Shown here piece after piece: positions 46,714 through 59,590 of a stretch of DNA of 64,000 nucleotides (positions are counted from its first letter, which is position 1; each line of letters opens with the position of its first letter). Made by a program: the position numbers and the translations under genes. The DNA comes from Latrodectus hesperus (Eukaryota; Arthropoda; Arachnida; Araneae; Theridiidae): the NCBI GenBank assembly GCA_037975125.1, contig CM075862.1, positions 11,264,274 to 11,328,273 on the forward strand. The letters run 5' to 3'. The notes below the pieces were generated by a model, which saw nothing but the letters and a program-made list of their open reading frames with translations, searched no databases and was not told where the DNA came from.

Positions 46714-47112
46714 TAGATTAGAAATACTAAAAATGGTACTTGCCGTTTTACAAGGTTTGGAGTTTATTTTCATATTTAAATAATAATATTTTTTGTTATA
46801 TTTATAGCTGAATATTTGTTTTCTCTTTTATATTTGATGGCCCTTTATGCTTTTGGGATTAAGGTGCATAATTCTGATGATAGCCTTTTGCCATTACAAA
46901 AAAATCGTACTTAGTGTGATCAACGCCCACTGATAAAGCTGACCATACTGGTACTTAATATTATTTGCAAATTTATTTTGATGTCTGTATTAAATTTAAA
47001 TATTTTATTTACATTTTAATGATGCTCTCCTTGGCCTTTTAATATTCCTATTTCTATAGTATATTTTAAATGTAAAGTTTTTAACAAATATATATATATA
47101 TGAATATATATA
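46714..47112. other. AT-rich intergenic DNA
   Basis: Nothing recognised apart from a short (TA)n before the MITE. Confidence 0.5.
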
Positions 47113-47114
47113 TA

Positions 47115-47452
47115 CAGTTTGTCCATTTAAGTCCCTTGCCACCCTCTTAATTTCGGAACGGCTGCTGCTATATTCATAAAAGTTCTCACATTAATTCTTC
47201 ACATTTTTGCCTACGAGGTATCTTTTCGTACTAAATCGAGGATGCTCTACAACTTTGTAAATCACTTTTTCTCTCTATCTCGTTCCGTTTTCGAAATAGG
47301 AATGCTAACTCCGCAGTTTTCCGCCAGGTGGCGCAATAGTCTGTTTCATTCAGTAGCGCATGGCTACTTTATTATACCTAGACACCACTTTTATAAATAT
47401 AGTAGCAGCCATTCCGAAGTTAAAAGGGTGGCAAGGGACTTTAGTGGACATA

Positions 47453-47455
<3 letters not shown>
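47115..47455. mobile_element. 341-bp MITE derived from the mariner-group element at 24.6 kb
   Basis: The left end CAGTTTGTCCATTTAAGTCC matches the outer ~75 bp of that element's terminal repeat, then jumps near 47,190 into the other arm, which is complete to the right end (…GGACATACTG). TA at 47,113-47,114 and 47,456-47,457, with (TA)n on both sides. No transposase. Confidence 0.88.

Positions 47456-47524
<69 letters not shown>
47456..47524. repeat. (TA)n microsatellite
   Basis: About 34 TA units abutting the right end of the MITE. Confidence 0.97.
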
Positions 47525-47529
<5 letters not shown>

Positions 47530-50500
47530 TTCCAGCCTGTCCTGAAAAATAAGAAACATCTTTAATTTATATCTAACTGAAACTAGGATTTGTATTTCAT
47601 TCAAGTATAAATAATTTAATAAAGAAAAAATAATTTATAATTCTTAAAAAGGTATAATCAATTAACAATTAAGTATAAATAGTTTAAGGAATGCTTTCTG
47701 TCAGTCTTAAGTAAGCTTATTTTAGACGTTATTTTAGAGCAACTACAGTGGGTTTTCCTGCAGTGCAAATGTGAAAAAGTATTAAAAATCAACCGATTCA
47801 TAGGAAACCGACTTAAAAATTTAAGGATATATTTATGTCTCGAGAAGAAACAGAAGAAAACTATCGCACCAGTAACTAACATTAAAATTAGGAAATAAGA
47901 ACCAAAAAGTTTTTCACAAAGATAGAAATTATTTTTGAAAAAATAATATGGTAAATTCATAAAAAATTTAATCGAGAAATAACTAAAAGAAAAATGAATA
48001 AATTAAGAAAAATATTAAAATTAATAAAATAACTATAATTAATAAAGGAATATTGAATTTAAATAGCTCACAGAAATTAAATATAAAAGAATATATTAAG
48101 TTATATACTATAGATATTTCTGCTATATTTATATTATACGTATATTTAATGTAGAGTATTCTTTCAATGAAAAAAATAAAAAAAATTATACCGATAAAAA
48201 TTCTGTAGTTAATTTAAGGAAAATATTTCAATAATAAATTTTTGTGAAAATATTTTATGGCGACTGTCTCAATGTGCATTTAAATATATTTTGCTGTATG
48301 CAAAGTTTTTAATTATAAAATTCGTTTTCAATATCAATTTGTCCCTTCCTTATGAGATTTCATACCGTTTTCTTTTATGGCACAGAAGGGAATTTCGCTC
48401 GGGGTCTAAGTTTAATTAAAATTCCATTGTTTAAAAGTTTAATTTCTTTCCTGTACAACACCAAAACTATGTCACATGATTTCTTTGACGCTTTTGTCAC
48501 GTGTAGAATATTTTAGCTCTTTTGACTTCGTAAATCATATCAGATTTTTTTTTCAATTGTTATACTTCATTCATAAATAAAATATTAGCATGCATTTTAC
48601 TTAAATATTAAGAGGTAAGAGTGATAAAAGCCATCAATTAATTTTTTTAAATCTAAAAAAAAAGATCCAAATTATTATGCCTTAATGAATTAATGGTTAC
48701 ACAAATTAGCAACACGTAAAATTCAAAGAGATCTTAAATATACAAATGAAGCATTCCTTTTATTAAATTATAGAACCCTTACACTAAATGGGATTAAATG
48801 CTCCTATGTTTAAATGTTCCTGACATATTCACTATTTTTAAATAAGCAATCTAGTCTGTCAAAAGAGCCTAAATTAATGAAATAATTTAACGATTTTAAT
48901 TTTATGCAAACATTCTATTCCTTGTTAACATTTGTTGGAATTATTGCATTGCTTTAAATATATATATAATTAAAAAAAACTTGCTATATTTGGATTATAT
49001 AAAGCAAAATACTGTGTGCTGATGTGTCTATACTGATTGTTATTTAAATATAACTAAATTAAAATTTAATTCCAGTTTAAGTAGAGTTTAAGTATATCCA
49101 CTCATTTTTATGGGATTTTAATCTTTATTGTTTGATAATTTTTTCTATTTTCCGTTATACTGCATCTTCATTAAGTATAAGTAGGATTTTTTTAATTATT
49201 GAAAACATTTGCTTAATCACAATTTGGCAACAATATAGATTGATCATTTCACTGAATTTTCAGATTATCTGCAGAGCTTCATCCTTGAACAAGGTCAAGT
49301 TATTGGTCTAAAATAAAGACGAACGTACTTATTATTATTCCAAAAACATTCAATACTGATGTACGTTTCCATTGTAGGCAAAGATTTACAATACATAATT
49401 TCTGAATTTAAAGCTGTAGAATTTCGGTTAAAATTTTTTCATCAAGTGCAGACTTAAGATAGCGGTGATATTTTTAAAATATATCGCCAAATCTTTTTGG
49501 TCCGCCAATATTTATTTTCTGACCTTAAATTTACAAAAAAATTATTTTGAAAAAATTTACTAAGTTTGACTAACCTTCAAATTTTTATTTGATGTTTTGT
49601 TGATAAAAATACTTGGTTCAGTAGTCTCTTACTTTTGAAAAATTCTCGTTCTAAATTTAGTTTATTGAACAGGTTTAATTAAAATTAATCTTACATTTGC
49701 GTCGAAAAAAAATCATCGAAAAAGCATTAGCTTTTCACAAAGTTTTCTTGATTTTGATTATCTTCTGAAAAATTCTTTAAAAGATTCATTTGTTCATATT
49801 TTTAAATCTTTGAGAAAAATCGTATTATATTTTTTATTTATTTTGATACTACTAATAGGATTTTAAAATTTCTAACGTTTAATAATAAACGTATTTTATC
49901 ATTAGTTTTGAAATCAAACACACTAGCTAACTTCCAAAACTAAATTAAATAATTTTATCTAAGACTTGAATAATAAAAATTAATATAAAATGGAATCCCC
50001 TTTAACATTTTATTTTGATTTTTCATCGTAATATTTTTGTAGATTTTATAACGCGTCCCACGCAAACACCAACTTTAAGCTAATTTTGGATTCGGTTTTA
50101 TAATAAAAAAATTGAAGTGTATTTTACAAAAAACTGTTTATAAATAATTGAGGCCCACCACTCTATTTTTCTTTTCCTTTTACCTTTTATTTCATTATTT
50201 GTGGCTGAAAGTAAAAAATAAAATAATCAAAAATATTTTAAATTACCAAAAATTATTAGTTTATTTTATTTTTCGACTGATGTTTCTCAAGTATATATTT
50301 CTCAAGTCATTTGTATTTTAAAACACTTGTAACTATGTAATTATGGTGAAAGTGAAATCACCTGATTAAAACAAAGAGAATATTAGAAAATGTTATTATA
50401 TTTGAAAATGAGACTACACGTGATATAAAAGTTCACTGCATGCTCTGACTAAGTATTTTTTTTTAGAGAAGTGAAGTAATCTATAATTAAGTTTAAAAAA

Positions 50501-50931
50501 ATATGGCACTTTCTCAAAAAGGATATCCACAAAAAAATTTCATATGTGCTTACATTTATAATTATTTTGTGGACAAAAACGATGAACTTTATTTCAATTA
50601 TATCACTTATATATTGCTTCAATGGATAAAAATGCAATAATTTTATACATTGAATAATCGAGGTAGTTAATCCGTTGACCATTTTAGTGATTTTTATTAA
50701 TACATTTGTATAAATTCAAGTGTTGGAGCGGATACCATGTCAAGAGAATATAATTAATGTAAATATTTTATATGTAAATTAAATCAAAGCAAAATATTTT
50801 AACTAACAGCATTTATAACATTTTTAACTATCCATTCAAAAAATATTCTTAAAGGAAAATAGCGATAAATTCAAGTTTTTATCTCCAATAAGATATCAAT
50901 ATTTTTATTATTCCCTTCCGATAGCTGCGTC
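47525..50931. other. Long AT-rich intergenic stretch
   Basis: About 3.4 kb with no repeat, gene or exon that I can support. Frames up to 100 codons (47,658-47,960 minus) are low-complexity. Confidence 0.5.
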
Positions 50932-51225
50932 ACTGCAATTTTGAAGCTGCCCAACTAGTCGAGTGGTCAGCGTGCCTGACTGTCCTGGGTTCGAATCCCG
51001 GTTCGGGCATGGATGTACTTTCTCTCTCTATCTATCCTGTATTTGTCCTTTCCTTGTATGAATGGGTTGTGAATGGTTGCCTACCCTATACACGGGTACT
51101 GATGGCATGTGTGTACTGAGGAAGTCGGACTCGACACCGAAATGTGGTTCAGTTGTAAAAGTGGAGCAGCGCGCCCTATAATGCCAGCCTAGCTGGCACA
51201 CGACAACAACAACTGCAATTTTGAA
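50932..51225 (+). mobile_element. SINE-A2 with perfect 14-bp TSD
   Basis: ACTGCAATTTTGAA at 50,932-50,945 and 51,212-51,225. The 266-bp insert has a tRNA-like head (GTCGAGTGGTCAGCG, B box GGGTTCGAATCCCGG), a body distinct from SINE-A (GGACTCGACACCGAAATGTG, GCCAGCCTAGCTGGC) and a (CAA)n tail. The perfect TSD suggests a young insertion. The acceptor stem is imperfect, so this is not a functional tRNA gene. Confidence 0.9.
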
Positions 51226-51640
51226 ATATAGCAAACTTTATATACTTCCATTTTTCTCGAAAATAATTTCACAATACACCCCGTGTATGTTTTTCATAGT
51301 ATATATATATATATAACTCAATATAATACAAATTATTATTTCAAATATAATGCTACAGACATTACAATTGTAATTTATGAATTCACATTGATATATTAAA
51401 AAAGATTACTAACTATAGCTTTGCTTATAGAAAAATGTAATTAAATAATATTTTAGACTTCGTCATGTGTAAATCCTACTATATATATATTAAAAATGTT
51501 TAAATAAATGAAACATAAAGAAACATTAAGTGTCAGCATGTTTTGAAATAAATACTTTCGTATATTTGAGAGTGATTCATAAATATTCATCTGTGAATAT
51601 TCCAAAGTAAGCTAGAATTACATACTCATACATGAGAAAA
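51226..51640. other. AT-rich intergenic DNA
   Basis: Nothing recognised. A short (TA)n lies at 51,297-51,315 and a (GA)n at 51,645-51,658. Confidence 0.5.
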
Positions 51641-51678
51641 CTAAGAGAGAGAGAGAGAAACAGAGTAGTTATACATAC

Positions 51679-51797
51679 CTTAAATTCTTGCGAAACAGAA
51701 GAAAAAAATATTCCAGAATATTATACAAAGCGCAGGTGAAGGTGTTGCCACCGGACCGAAATATTTGATCCATAAAGAACGGAGACTGAAGTCGACT
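51679..51797 (-). other. Candidate exon (minus strand)
   Basis: On the minus strand TTTTGTTTCCTGCAG (AG at 51,798-51,799) is a strong acceptor. After 119 bp, AAG|GTATGT is a good donor (GT at 51,677-51,678). One frame is open throughout (SRLQSPFFMDQIFRSGG, NTFTCALYNILEYF). A second frame is open until two codons before the donor. No family recognised. A GC-richer stretch upstream (51,900-52,260) could belong to the same transcription unit. Confidence 0.35.
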
Positions 51798-51899
51798 CTG
51801 CAGGAAACAAAAGGATATATTTAATGCAGCTCTGTCCATAAAAACAAATAAAACGCTGTTCTGCTTTTCTGAATGTTTTTTATGTAAAAAGAAAAGAGG

Positions 51900-52270
51900 A
51901 TTCGATCCCTCCCCGCTTTTTATTCGAATAATGAAAGATCCCGCTGCAGAGATCGTCTTTCTCGCTTCCAACGCTTTTGTAATCGCGCAACCTGTTGTAA
52001 TCGAGTGAATGCTGGGGAGGGGAGGGGACTCAACAAAATGTGCTTGATTCCAGAAACGCTATCAGATACACCCCAGGGATCCGATTTCAGTGTCAAGGAC
52101 GTATTTACCAAAACCATTTTACGAAATTTTTAGGTTTGTGAATTCGTCCTAAAACGTACTAATTCCTGCAAGAGCGTGTCCGTCAGCTGATTATTCTGCT
52201 AAAGACTGGAATGCATGTGTTTAGGGTGCATTGCTCTCGATTTAGTATTTCAGCCCTCCCCCAACCCCCA
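51900..52270 (-). other. GC-richer stretch upstream of the candidate exon
   Basis: Contains a 65-codon minus frame from ATG at 52,117 (MVLVNTSLTLKSDPWGV ...) with an internal CCCTCCCCTCCCCAG that could be a splice acceptor. No homology recognised. It may be 5' UTR or promoter-proximal DNA. Confidence 0.25.
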
Positions 52271-52570
52271 CCTAACAAAGCTATAGCGATGAATTCATCG
52301 TATGAATCTACCTCATTTACATATTAATTTCATTATTTCTATTATCATAGACATAACTTTTTTATAAGAAACTGTATGAAAAGAAATCATGAAATTAAAA
52401 ATGAATGAAATATAAAAAATATATATTTAAAATATATGAAATTAAATAATGGGAGATATTAATTTAAAAAACTTAAGATATTATAACGACGTTTAGTGAA
52501 AGTATTTGTGTATTTAGTTAAATCGCTGCATTGATTGTTCTAAACATCGGTAATTACTTTATATAAAGGG

Positions 52571-52965
52571 TCGCACTATTCTTGTTGGTAAAGGTGTTCA
52601 TTCACCATATCGGAAGGTAGTGAGTTCAAATCCCGATCCAGTTGAATATTCGTCGCGATCGCTTATGACCGGGAGAGGGACGTTTAATATTTTGTGGTCA
52701 CAATGTCCTTCATATGAAATGATGTCTGTGGGAGTGGCAGGACTTGTCTGGGGGTCTTCTGTTTGGTCCCTGTTTCTAAATTACGAAAACCCACCCACTT
52801 TTGGGACATCAACAGTACATCCACTGAGTATCCATTGTATAAGTGGCCATCACTTCCATCCCTTATAATATTGAGAGTTGGAAATCCTATAGCATCCGGG
52901 CATTAGAAAAAAAACGTACTGTATCAGTGCATGGGTACCCTTAGCCCAAATATTTTAATGTCTTG
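52571..52965 (+). mobile_element. SINE-C-like element, sense, diverged
   Basis: A tRNA-like head (TTGTTGGTAAAGGTGTTCA, B box GTGAGTTCAAATCCCGATC at about 52,619-52,637), then a TGTCCTTCATATGAAATGAT body shared with SINE-C. The open frame at 52,620-52,868 is a chance reading of it. Confidence 0.6.
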
Positions 52966-53104
52966 TATTTATTTTATTTAAAAACATAGTCCATCCTTAT
53001 CTTGTATTATTCAAGTTTAGAAAATTTTTTTATTACAGTTTTTCTCTTACTAATGCAACATGACATACTTTTTCGTACTGTCTTCTCCTATTAGATTTAC
53101 ATAG

Positions 53105-53300
53105 CTTATTGTAACAAGCTTATAAGAGTGGAAGATAGCTGGTTCGATCAAAGCTACTGCTTAAAAGACTGTAATGAATGCTACGTTTCTACCATCTAAA
53201 CACACGTTTGGATGGGGTGGGTGCTTGAGAATTTTCCGGGTTTCCTCCTTTCTTACAAATGAATATGGATTAGTATCTGTAAAAAATTACTCCGAAAGGA
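53105..53300 (+). mobile_element. SINE-D, sense, diverged
   Basis: Contains GCTGGTTCGATCAAAGCTAC (B-box region) and GAGAATTTTCCGGGTTTCCTC, the family's downstream landmark. Confidence 0.55.
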
Positions 53301-54170
53301 AATCATAAGGTGGCTAAAGAATTGACTACAGCATTATATGCCCAGAATGATTTGTCAAATTAGTTACAAAATAAATAAAAAAATTATTTTCACAATACAT
53401 TGTTTACATTTAATGTGAAGTTCATAAATGAAGTATAGGCTATAAACTTAAGCTACTTATACGAATTTTTATTTACTTTTTGTTATAAATTCTATCTTAA
53501 AACTTCTTTTCTCAAATCGTTTTACAAATTTGTTTGTAACATAAAGATAAGTTTTACAGATGCGCTTAAGAGATTTATGAGAATACGCAACTAAAGTAAT
53601 ACGAATAACCTAAATAAAGGAAATTACATCTGGAGATTTTCGCGTCAAATATTTGTCACCTGTTCCTGATATTATTTCCTATTTTAATAATAAATTATTA
53701 ATTTCCAAATCATTTGTGTTATACGATACCGAGAAATAGTATTAATAAGATGAATAAGAAAGGAGCCTGTAGGGCAAAGTAATAATATAATAACAAAACA
53801 TTGGTGGAAATAGTGAAGAAACTCTATTGGGTATAACATTAAATATTTGGGAGAGAGTGGAAAACTGGTGACATTTTTTCCTCTAAGCCTCAAAAGTGCA
53901 TTAATGGTTTTACTTCAAGTTTGCGATACGAATTGTTTCAAGAATATTCTGGTGCTTGTATTGAACTCGGTTATTGTTCTAAAATAAAATAATTTGGGAG
54001 GAATTTGATTTTAAGTCTAATGAATATCAAAAGAATAAGCACTAACAATAAGCATTTTTGTTTGAATAGTATAATCAGACACAATACACCATAGAATTTG
54101 ATGTAGTGCACTGCCTAACTGTAGAAGGTGTGAATAAGGTATTTTAGTATCTATCGCTTAAATTTCCTTT
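53301..54170. other. AT-rich intergenic DNA
   Basis: Nothing recognised. Confidence 0.5.
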
Positions 54171-54174
54171 TTAT

Positions 54175-54360
54175 AGATAGCGAGCTGTATTCAAGGGTCG
54201 CAAGTGAGGAGAAACCGGAAAATTCTCAACCACTCACTCCGACAGACATTCAATCAGAAGCGAAACATCCGTTCTTCCATTCTTAAAGGTGGCTGAATTC
54301 GAACCCGGGATCTTATTCTCCGACGAAAGCAGCCCTACCACTATGCCACTTGGAAACATT
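54175..54360 (-). mobile_element. SINE-D, antisense
   Basis: The complement has CAAGTGGCATAGTGGTAGG (A box) and ATCCCGGGTTCGAATTCAGC (B box). The plus strand GAGGAGAAACCGGAAAATTC is the landmark seen in the other SINE-D copies. Confidence 0.7.
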
Positions 54361-55190
54361 TCACCATGATATTTAAAAAGTAAGAAATATTAGTGAGCTA
54401 CATTTTATGGTGGTTCTCAGTTTCTCGCCAGTTTGGCGCCGTTTTGTGAGCGATGTTGGTTAATTTCTGGCAATCTTTATGTTTTAACATTTTGGATTTC
54501 GTTTTCATTTTGGAAAATTTGAGTCGATTTTTCATTTTTTTTCTACTGTACACATTTTTATAGATTCACCGATGCGATTGATGTTTTTGAAATAAATATT
54601 AGTATAACGTTTAAACGCATTCTTAAACTTTATGTAATCCTTTTAATTGTAATTTCATTATACATGTTCTCGAAGACATTTTGTATCGAACACGCTCGAA
54701 AACACGTTAGAAAATTTAGCTTATTTCAAAAAATATATGAAAGCGAGCTTCTTAGTGGTAAATATTTTTGCCTTCACTTAAAAAAAAAGTATTATTTTTT
54801 ACCTTATAAAGAATTTGCATAACGTGTATAATTATTTTACTTGTAATTCATGCCATCTTGTGTTCAGAGCCATCTTGTTTCTTCAAATATGCATGAAAAC
54901 ACGCTTGCAAAAAATCGTCCATTTTCGCTATTTGTCTATTTTCGCAGCGGATTTCCATCGAATCAGCTAGCGCACGCGCGCGTTCGAATTCTCGCAAGAG
55001 TGGTGTGGAAATTTTTTGAGTTTAATTTCAAGTGAAATATTCAAGAAAATTCTTTGGAGTTCCAGAACTTTCTGTTATCGTATAAAAGAGCAAGTAGCTC
55101 AGTATGTAATTTAATTCTCACCTTTGTGAAAAAATACTAACTGTGAAATAAAAGCTTTGCCTTACGAGTTTCCTAATTATTCTACACGAC
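54361..55190. other. AT-rich intergenic DNA
   Basis: Nothing recognised. Confidence 0.5.
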
Positions 55191-55292
<102 letters not shown>

Positions 55293-55562
55293 TGTTGTTT
55301 TGTGCCAGCTAGGCTGGAAATAAGGGTGCGCTGCTTCATTTTTCGAACAGAACCTTAATTTGGTGTGGCGTCCGATTTCCTCAATACACATATGCCATAG
55401 ATACAAGTTTATGGGGAAGGCAAACTTTCACACACAACCCATTCATATAAGCACAGGAAAAAGATGAGAGAGAGAAAGTACATCCAAGCCCGAACCGGGA
55501 TTCGAACCCAGGACATCCCTATCCGCAGTCTGGCACGTTGACCACTAGAAAACGAGGCGGCA
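55293..55562 (-). mobile_element. SINE-A2, antisense
   Basis: The plus strand begins TGTTGTTTTGTGCCAGCTAG (complement of the tail) and ends at the head (GGGATTCGAACCCAGGACAT, then TTGACCACTAGAAAACGAG). It matches 50,946-51,211. The (TA)n array lies at its 3' side. Confidence 0.85.
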
Positions 55563-55839
55563 TATGTGTATATATTTAAACATACATCATGCATAGATAC
55601 ATACATATAATTATATATATGTGTGTTTGTGTAATTCAGTGGCACTTATACTGTGATGTATAGTCCTTTAAGAACACTTTTGAAACACCGGATGTCACAA
55701 AAATATCTCTATGCTGACATAATTATATTGTCATAGTTTTTTTTAAATAAATAAACTAAATACAATTAAAATAATAAAAATGCATACATAAATAAAGTAT
55801 TCAAGTTCTTAAAAATAAAAACTCACATGAATTATCCTT

Positions 55840-56765
55840 TTTAGAATTATGAAGAAAATGCGTAATGGAAACAAAGTGTTCTGAAATGCATGAAGCATAA
55901 ATTAGAGTTGCTGAAGCAGAATGTTGTAAATTATGCTTAGTATTTTTATCCGATAGAAAAATTCCAAATTATAAGGAAAATTGTCAAGTCTGCCGAAAAA
56001 ATTCCCCAAATTCAATAACCCGAAATATGGATTATATATTATCTAGCCTACAAATTCACTTAAAACATCTTTTGAAGAATTATGATGAAAATGTGAGAAT
56101 AAAACAATATTCTGAATGGCACCACCGTGATGTATAATTAGGGTTGAACAAACAGAATATTGTAAATCTCATGCTTAATGTTTTCTATTCCATAAAAAAT
56201 TTCCAGGTTATTCGAATAAAGTCCACCGAAAAAACCCAAATTCAATAATCCACCAGAAGGATTATATATTATCTTGCCTGAAAATTCACTAGAATTATCC
56301 TTTGAAGAATTATAATGAAAATATGAATTCAAAACAGTGCTCTGAATTGCTCCACTATGATGTATAATTTGGGTCGCCAAAACAGAATATTGTAAATTAG
56401 GCTTACTATTTTCTATCTTTCTGAAGCGATAAAAACTCCTAAAGAAAAACTGTAAAATCCGCCAAAAAAGTCACCAAATTCAATTATCCGACAAATGGAA
56501 AATACAGACCAGAAATTCTGTTCAATTATCCACGAACACGCAGTGAAGAATTATAATGAAAATGCATATTTAAAGAAGTAATCTGTATTTCCCCACCATG
56601 ATATATGATTAAGATTGCCGAAACAGAATATTGTAAATTATACTTTGTATTTTCTATATTTCGCACTCGATTAAAATTATAGGTTTCCAGAAAAACTAAA
56701 ATCCGCTCAGAACATTCTCCTAACCCAATAACGCTACAAATGGATTCTAAGGCATCTGTGCCGAA
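55840..56765. repeat. ~234-bp tandem array, 4 diverged units, MITE-related
   Basis: GAAGAATTATRATGAAAAT-type landmarks occur at about 55,845, 56,074, 56,306 and 56,543. Each unit holds ATTTCTATA/ CGCCGAAAAAATCACCAAAT-like segments matching the interior of the MITE at 44.6 kb, and the last unit ends in GGCATCTGTGCCGAAACG, that MITE's right end. Units differ by perhaps 20-30%. Confidence 0.7.
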
Positions 56766-57169
56766 ACGATTAACAACTTTTAAATAAAGCAGCTAACTAT
56801 GTTGAGATAAAAGATTAGAAATACGCAACTGGAAATGTTTATTTGATCACTTCCTTGAAGATTGACTTTTGGATTTGTCGAATTACTTACGTTTTCGTAA
56901 ACTTGATCGTATCTCTGAATAAACGCATTTGGCAACTGTTTCTAGAGCACAGAAATTCATGATTTCTTAAGATTAGTTCTCTGAAAAGAAACAGCTTTTG
57001 TTTACTTGAAGTTCTTCAATTCGCGTCTTAAGAAATCCTTTCTCGCTCATTTGATTTAATGCAATATAAAGGGGAAATTTTCCATTCTAATAATAAAGAA
57101 CTCTATGGTGATAAATTTTATTACTTATAATGAATCTTATTTTCCTACAGTTTAAAATTTTCCATCAGT
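56766..57169. other. AT-rich intergenic DNA
   Basis: Nothing recognised. Confidence 0.5.
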
Positions 57170-58225
57170 GAAATATCTTTGATTTATATATAGATGATCA
57201 GTTTTACAAACCCCTAATTTACGAACTATCGACCGGTATCTAATAGGGTCCCATATTTGCAATTATAATTTTAATTCCCATTCGCGAACTAAATTTTTAA
57301 AAAATCTTTTTTTGGGGATTTTGCTTTTCTGGGTTTTTTGTTTGGGCATTTTTCTTTGCACAAGTGAAAGATCTGTGATCTATATATCATAGACGATCGT
57401 TTTCGTGAACTTCTAATTTACGAACACTTACAGGATCCCATAGACGTAATAATAATTGCAGCTTTGGGACCTTGTGAATGTACCAGTGATTTTTTTTAAT
57501 TCCCATTTACGGACTGAATTTTTGAAAAAATATCTTTCTTGGGATTTTGCTTTTCTGGGTTTTTTGTTTGGCATTTTCGTTTGTACAAGTGAAAGATCTG
57601 TGATCTATATATCATTGACGATCGTTTTCGTGAACTTATAATTTACGAACACTTACAGGATCCCATAAACGTAACGATAATTGCAGCTTTGAGACCTTGT
57701 GAATGTACCAGTGATTTTTTTTTAATTCCCATTTACGGACTGAATTTTTGAAAAAATATCAATTTTGGGATTTTGTTTTTCTGGGTTTTTTGTTAGGCAT
57801 TTTTCTTTGCACAAGTGAAAGATCTGTGATCTATATACCATAGACGATCGTTATCGTGAACTTCTAAGTTACGAACACTTACAGGATCCGATAGACGTAA
57901 CGATAATTGCAGCTTTGAGACCTTGTGAATGTACCAGTGATTTTTTTTAATTCCCATTTACGGACTGAATTTTTGAAAAAATATCAATTTTGGGATTTTG
58001 CTTTTCTGGGTTTTTTGTTTGGCATTTTTCTTTGCACAAGTGAAAGATCTGTGATCTATATACCATAGACGATCGTTTTCGTGAACTTCTAATTTACGAA
58101 CACTTACAGGATCCCATAGACGTAACGATAATTGCAGCTTTGAGACCTTGTGAATGTACCAGTGATTTTTTTTAAATTCTCATTTACGGACTGAATTTTT
58201 TGAAAAATCTTTTCTGCTATTTCGC
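57170..58225. repeat. 225-bp tandem array, about 4.6 units
   Basis: CAAGTGAAAGATCTGTGATC starts at 57,361, 57,586, 57,812 and 58,037 (spacing 225, 226, 225). A more diverged partial unit precedes at 57,170-57,360. No coding frame is maintained, and there is no similarity to the other arrays. Confidence 0.92.
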
Positions 58226-59590
58226 TTTTATGCAATTTTCATTAACGTTTATTTTTTATCATCTGATGTTTTATTCATTTTCTATGTTATGAGTGAGAAG
58301 CCTGGATCGATGTTATTATTGGAGAATCTTTGAATTGTGGATTGCTGACGGCAACAATAAGTATTAATTAATCAGGGTAATGAATAGAAGGAGTTTTGAT
58401 TTTAAAATCGTCATTAAAGGGAAATGTTTTTTTTTTATAAATCCTAGTGTGACTTATGTTAGAGCAGGCCTAGAGTTGTTAAAAGACGCCCGCCCCTCAA
58501 GTGTCATTCACCACGGATTTTTTGAAGCAAGTTGAAATTGCCCTGGCCTAATCTAACTTCCGACTTTGCATGCATTTCAGTGTAATCAATAGCTCAATAG
58601 AAAATATATCGTAGGACACATCTGGAAGGAGTGACCATGTCTTGGAATCGCCTTATGAAGTTGACGTTCTAGGCATAACATTCTTGTGAATGCATGTTTG
58701 GGATTATGTTGCAGAAAAAAACGATATCTAAGTCATTTTGAGCTGTGCCTATCATTAGCTAAGCCACTCTTAACTGAAGAAAGGTAAAAAACGATTTGAG
58801 TGAAGGTGAGTTATTAATTCATGAGCTTCCTCAAGGAAACCTACTGATCCCCGAAATTTCCCTTAGGACTTTTTGAATCTGGATTCAGATAAATATTTTC
58901 GTGAGAATTATTAGATAATTAATCCGAACGTTATAAATGAGATTGAAAAAAATATTTTCATATCAAATATGAAAATAAAGACTTAGTGCTGAGGCCATAT
59001 GCAAAAAAGTAAATGATTGGCTGAGAGGATTAAGGTACTATTTTGAGAAAAAAATAACAGTGAAAAGCTTTTCTACATTGAAAACAGAAAGTCTAGTCGG
59101 AGATAAAAGCAATATTGAAATTTCAGCTTTCTATAGAGGGAATTATATTGATTTGATTTTAGGAAATAGTAAAGATAATTTTAAGTTTTGAATAGAAAAT
59201 AATAAAGATTTTAGCGGGTTGTGATATCCAAGTTCTAAACGTTATAGCGTGGATTTATCAAATCAAATATATTTTGTTTAATTTATCTTTTTTCTACTTG
59301 AGATTTTGTCATTCTATAAAAATAGTTTCATCGACGATTCTGGGAAACTGCTCTGAGATTAAGGAAAGATTATGCAATACAGGGCTCTACTGATGTGCCT
59401 GTTACTATACAATTCGTAGCGACTGATATCATCTATGATTCGCAATGGCAGCTCAGACCATAATTCCGGTTGTTAGTGCATGATGTCGTTTGATAATGTA
59501 CTCCAGAAGTCAGTGTTAATCAACGTCTTAAATATGAAACCAATCATCATGGTACTATAAAATGCTGTTGCGTTTCATCAGAAAAAGCTC
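58226..59590. other. AT-rich intergenic DNA
   Basis: Nothing recognised with confidence. 58,450-58,720 is slightly less AT-rich. Confidence 0.45.

Noticed and set aside
50946..51010. Possible functional tRNA gene (also 9,724, 21,880, 29,219)
   Set aside because: A and B boxes are good, but acceptor and anticodon stems do not close properly and the sequence continues into a SINE body with tail and TSD.
52620..52868. 82-codon frame resembling a small secreted protein
   Set aside because: It coincides with a tRNA-derived SINE body.
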